A stretch of 9,541 nt of DNA from the NCBI GenBank assembly GCA_017621955.1, contig JAGASB010000187.1, positions 1 through 9,541 of the forward strand, read 5' to 3'. Of this stretch, positions 7,328 through 9,541 are shown one piece after another. How positions within the stretch are numbered: the first letter of the stretch is position 1; each line of letters starts with the position of its first letter. The position numbers and the translations under genes were made by a program. A model generated the notes under the pieces. That model was not told the origin of the DNA. It searched no databases and saw only the letters and a program-made list of their open reading frames with translations. This DNA comes from Clostridia bacterium. GTDB lineage: Bacteria > Bacillota_A > Clostridia > Christensenellales > Borkfalkiaceae.

Positions 7328-9541
7328 TTATTCAGTTCTAAGTGCTACTACGGGGTCTTTTTTAGCAGCGCTTCTTGACGGAATTATACCTGAAATAAGG
7401 TTTAACAATACGCTTATTGCAACCAAAATGCCCGCCGCCCCTAAGGGTAGAATAGCATTTAAGGTAGTTAATCCTGTCAACAAGTTTAATATCAAGTTTA
7501 TTGGTATACACAATAGATAGGTAAACAAAACACCCGTAAGCCCAGAAGACAACCCAATAATAACAGTTTCAGCATTAAACATACTTGAAACGTCTCTCTT
7601 AGAAGCACCGATTGAACGCAAGATACCTATCTCTTTTGTTCTTTCTTGAACGGATATAAGCGTTATAACCGCTATCATTATTGAAGAAACGATAAGTGAA
7701 ATTGCAACGAAAGCAATTAAAACGTATGTTATAGCGTCTATAATGGTTGTTATCGACGACATTAAAATCCCAACGTAGTCGGTGTACTTAATTTTACCCG
7801 TTTCGTCCTTGCCTTCATTATAATCGTTAATTGTAGCAACTATTAAATCTTTATTTTCAAAAGATGAAGCATAAATACTAATAAATGCAGGACTATCCAT
7901 ATCAACACAGCCTATCTTTTTAAGGTTATCTTCGTAAGTTGAAGTTGAAAATTCGGTAACCGTATCGTAATATCCTGCAAGCGCTTGTTCATTTGCCATA
8001 TTAACCAATACGTCAAATTGCCCTGCAAGAACTTCTGGCTCATTTTCAAGTTGTGTTTTATACATCCCTTTAACTGTGCTTGCATACATTTCTTGAATAC
8101 CCTTAGATACAACAAGTGCAGTATAGCCTGCAATTTCTTCATCGGTCATTTTTACAAAAAACACTTTTAACTGTTCTTCGGTAAGTCCCATTTGTTGAGC
8201 AGCGGCTTGCAGTAACAAAGCCTCTTGCGCTTCCCTTGTAGGATAATTTGCCATCGCCTTTGCAAGTTCTTCATTCAACTTGTCTTGCGGTATAATTGAC
8301 GCAATTTGAACAAACTTTTCTGCCTTTTGTTTAACTGAAAGTTGTTCAACGTAATCCTTAAACGCCGTTGCTTTTTCTTGGTCGGAAAGTTTTCCCGTCG
8401 TAGCCTTAAACGGCAACCCCGTCAAAACGTCTATATCGGGATTTGCAAGTTGTGCTTTTACTACTTCGGAATTTTTAGCTTCGTTAATAATGTGTTCGGT
8501 AAGTTTATAAGTATAACCTATACTGCCCGTAAGCATGTGAGTTTCAGCATCAGGGTTTTCACGAATAATACCTTTAACTTTAAGGTCTAAACCCGTATTG
8601 TATAAAATATTGATGTTGTAATCACCAACGTCTGCAAACTTACCGCTTCCGTCCAAAACGTAACGGTCGTAAGGAAGAATAGTTTTATATTCACGTTGGC
8701 AAACTTCTTTATACGTCCATTTATTTTTATCACTTTGTTCAAGTTCTTCGCCTGCAATAGCAGCGTCTATAATAGCGTCAATTTCATCTTGACCGATAAG
8801 TCCCAAAGCATAAAGAGTAAGGTCGTCTATTTCATTCTTATCATTAACGACTAACACCACTTCATTATAAGCTGTGGGCCAATCACCGTAAATCAAATCG
8901 TACTGTTTATAAATTAGGTCGTTAATAACAGCGCCGTCAGGTGCGGATAAAAGTTCTTGCCACATACCTGCGCTCATCATCATATTACTGCCGAACATAT
9001 TCATATCGGACGGCATCATCATAGAACCTTGACTACTAGACACATCACCACCAGAAACGCCAAGCATAAATCGACCAAGCATATCCATCATAAGTTCTTC
9101 GGTGTCCGACTTAACTATTTCACCGTCTATATTTTCGGTATAAATATCAAACTGCAAGTTGTAACCGTACTGAATACCCGTAATTGCATTATGCAATTTT
9201 GAATTTTCATCCGCCATTTGCCCTTCTAAATAAGATTTAAAGGATTTAAGGTCGTTTTCGTTAGATTCTACTTTTGAAAGTGCCCCTACAAGTTCAGCAA
9301 TAATCGGGTCTTTGTAAATTGCGTCTTTATCGTGGTCAGTTGCATTACTGCCAACGTTCATAAAACTTTGCATAAGCGACGTTAAGTCTACCGTTTCCTC
9401 TTCAATGGTAAGCGGATAAGAAGAAAGCGTAGTTTCTTGAACGTGGTTTATATATGCGGTAGTACCTTGCGAAACTGCAAGAATAAGCGATATACCGATA
9501 ATACCGATTGAGCCTGCAAAAGACGTTAATATAGTTCTGCC
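7328..9541 (-). CDS. MacB/FtsX-type ABC transporter permease, C-terminal part (runs off the right edge)
   Basis: This is an integral membrane subunit of an ABC transporter in the MacB/FtsX permease superfamily, whose members move or extrude peptides, lipids or drugs by mechanotransmission. The substrate here is unknown. The frame is open to the window edge (737 residues seen), so the ATG at 9373 is internal. The visible part starts GRTILTSFAGSIGIIGISLILAVSQG, the first membrane helix. A large extracytoplasmic domain follows (about residues 30-600 of the visible part), with a methionine-rich stretch at about 151-193. The C-terminal FtsX core has three helices (about 603-631, 659-688 and 699-720), the cytoplasmic signature ISVQERTKEIGILRSIGASKRDV, and the terminal IIPSRSAAKKDPVVALRTE. 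Similar clostridial proteins carry an ATPase domain fused before the first helix. Such a domain would lie outside the window and is inferred only. A strong terminator follows. Confidence 0.92.
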   Translation of the reverse strand, partial: GRTILTSFAGSIGIIGISLILAVSQGTTAYINHVQETTLSSYPLTIEEETVDLTSLMQSFMNVGSNATDHDKDAIYKDPIIAELVGALSKVESNENDLKSFKSYLEGQMADENSKLHNAITGIQYGYNLQFDIYTENIDGEIVKSDTEELMMDMLGRFMLGVSGGDVSSSQGSMMMPSDMNMFGSNMMMSAGMWQELLSAPDGAVINDLIYKQYDLIYGDWPTAYNEVVLVVNDKNEIDDLTLYALGLIGQDEIDAIIDAAIAGEELEQSDKNKWTYKEVCQREYKTILPYDRYVLDGSGKFADVGDYNINILYNTGLDLKVKGIIRENPDAETHMLTGSIGYTYKLTEHIINEAKNSEVVKAQLANPDIDVLTGLPFKATTGKLSDQEKATAFKDYVEQLSVKQKAEKFVQIASIIPQDKLNEELAKAMANYPTREAQEALLLQAAAQQMGLTEEQLKVFFVKMTDEEIAGYTALVVSKGIQEMYASTVKGMYKTQLENEPEVLAGQFDVLVNMANEQALAGYYDTVTEFSTSTYEDNLKKIGCVDMDSPAFISIYASSFENKDLIVATINDYNEGKDETGKIKYTDYVGILMSSITTIIDAITYVLIAFVAISLIVSSIMIAVITLISVQERTKEIGILRSIGASKRDVSSMFNAETVIIGLSSGLTGVLFTYLLCIPINLILNLLTGLTTLNAILPLGAAGILVAISVLLNLISGIIPSRSAAKKDPVVALRTE

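Noticed and set aside
8957..9202. Plus-strand ORF encoding a histidine-rich peptide that looks metal-binding
   Set aside because: It is the antisense of the methionine-rich permease segment, where ATG codons read as CAT on the other strand. It has no ribosome site and no independent support.
9371..9373. ATG at 9373 as the permease start
   Set aside because: The frame is open to the window edge, and the upstream residues form the first membrane helix expected in this family.

Overview
The window looks like a chromosomal segment of an AT-rich, Gram-positive-type anaerobe, probably a member of the Clostridia or a relative. The evidence is the HrcA/CIRCE-controlled heat-shock operon in the order hrcA-grpE-dnaK...dnaJ-prmA...mtaB, a DnaK without the nucleotide-binding-domain insertion typical of Gram-negative Hsp70s, and an ABC permease of a kind common in Clostridia. 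Finer placement is not possible from this sequence alone. All genes lie on the minus strand, so the window reads from right to left.

Right end (9541-7328): the C-terminal part of a large MacB/FtsX-type ABC transporter permease. It runs off the right edge and closes with a clear rho-independent terminator (7282-7311). A sigma-A-type promoter (7191-7219) and a CIRCE operator (7153-7179) follow and drive hrcA (7118-6093), grpE (6080-5541) and dnaK (5516-3711). A strong hairpin (3647-3674) comes after dnaK. Next is a gene for a small polytopic membrane protein of the YgjV type (3628-3029), which is not part of the usual cluster, and then dnaJ (2969-1833) with its own terminator-like hairpin (1802-1826).

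Left end: prmA (1758-817, ribosomal protein L11 methyltransferase) overlaps mtaB (820 to beyond the left edge, tRNA methylthiotransferase). A promoter-like pair, TTGACT-N17-TAAAAT, sits directly after the dnaJ hairpin and ends only 6 nt before the prmA ATG, which has no Shine-Dalgarno. prmA may therefore be transcribed separately as a leaderless mRNA. The gene rsmE, usually found between prmA and mtaB in Firmicutes, is absent.

The most striking observation is in mtaB. The reading frame is intact and family-like from its TTG start to the window edge, except for one in-frame TGA at 371-373. It falls exactly on the third cysteine of the radical-SAM CxxxCxxC motif. A small hairpin with a G/U-containing apical loop lies about 16 nt downstream, as expected of a bacterial SECIS element. 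The possibilities are a selenocysteine-containing MtaB, another UGA recoding event, a recent nonsense mutation or a sequencing error. The perfect placement makes recoding worth testing.

Functionally, HrcA, GrpE, DnaK and DnaJ form the repressor and the Hsp70 chaperone system. PrmA and MtaB modify the translation machinery. The ABC permease is an unrelated upstream neighbour.
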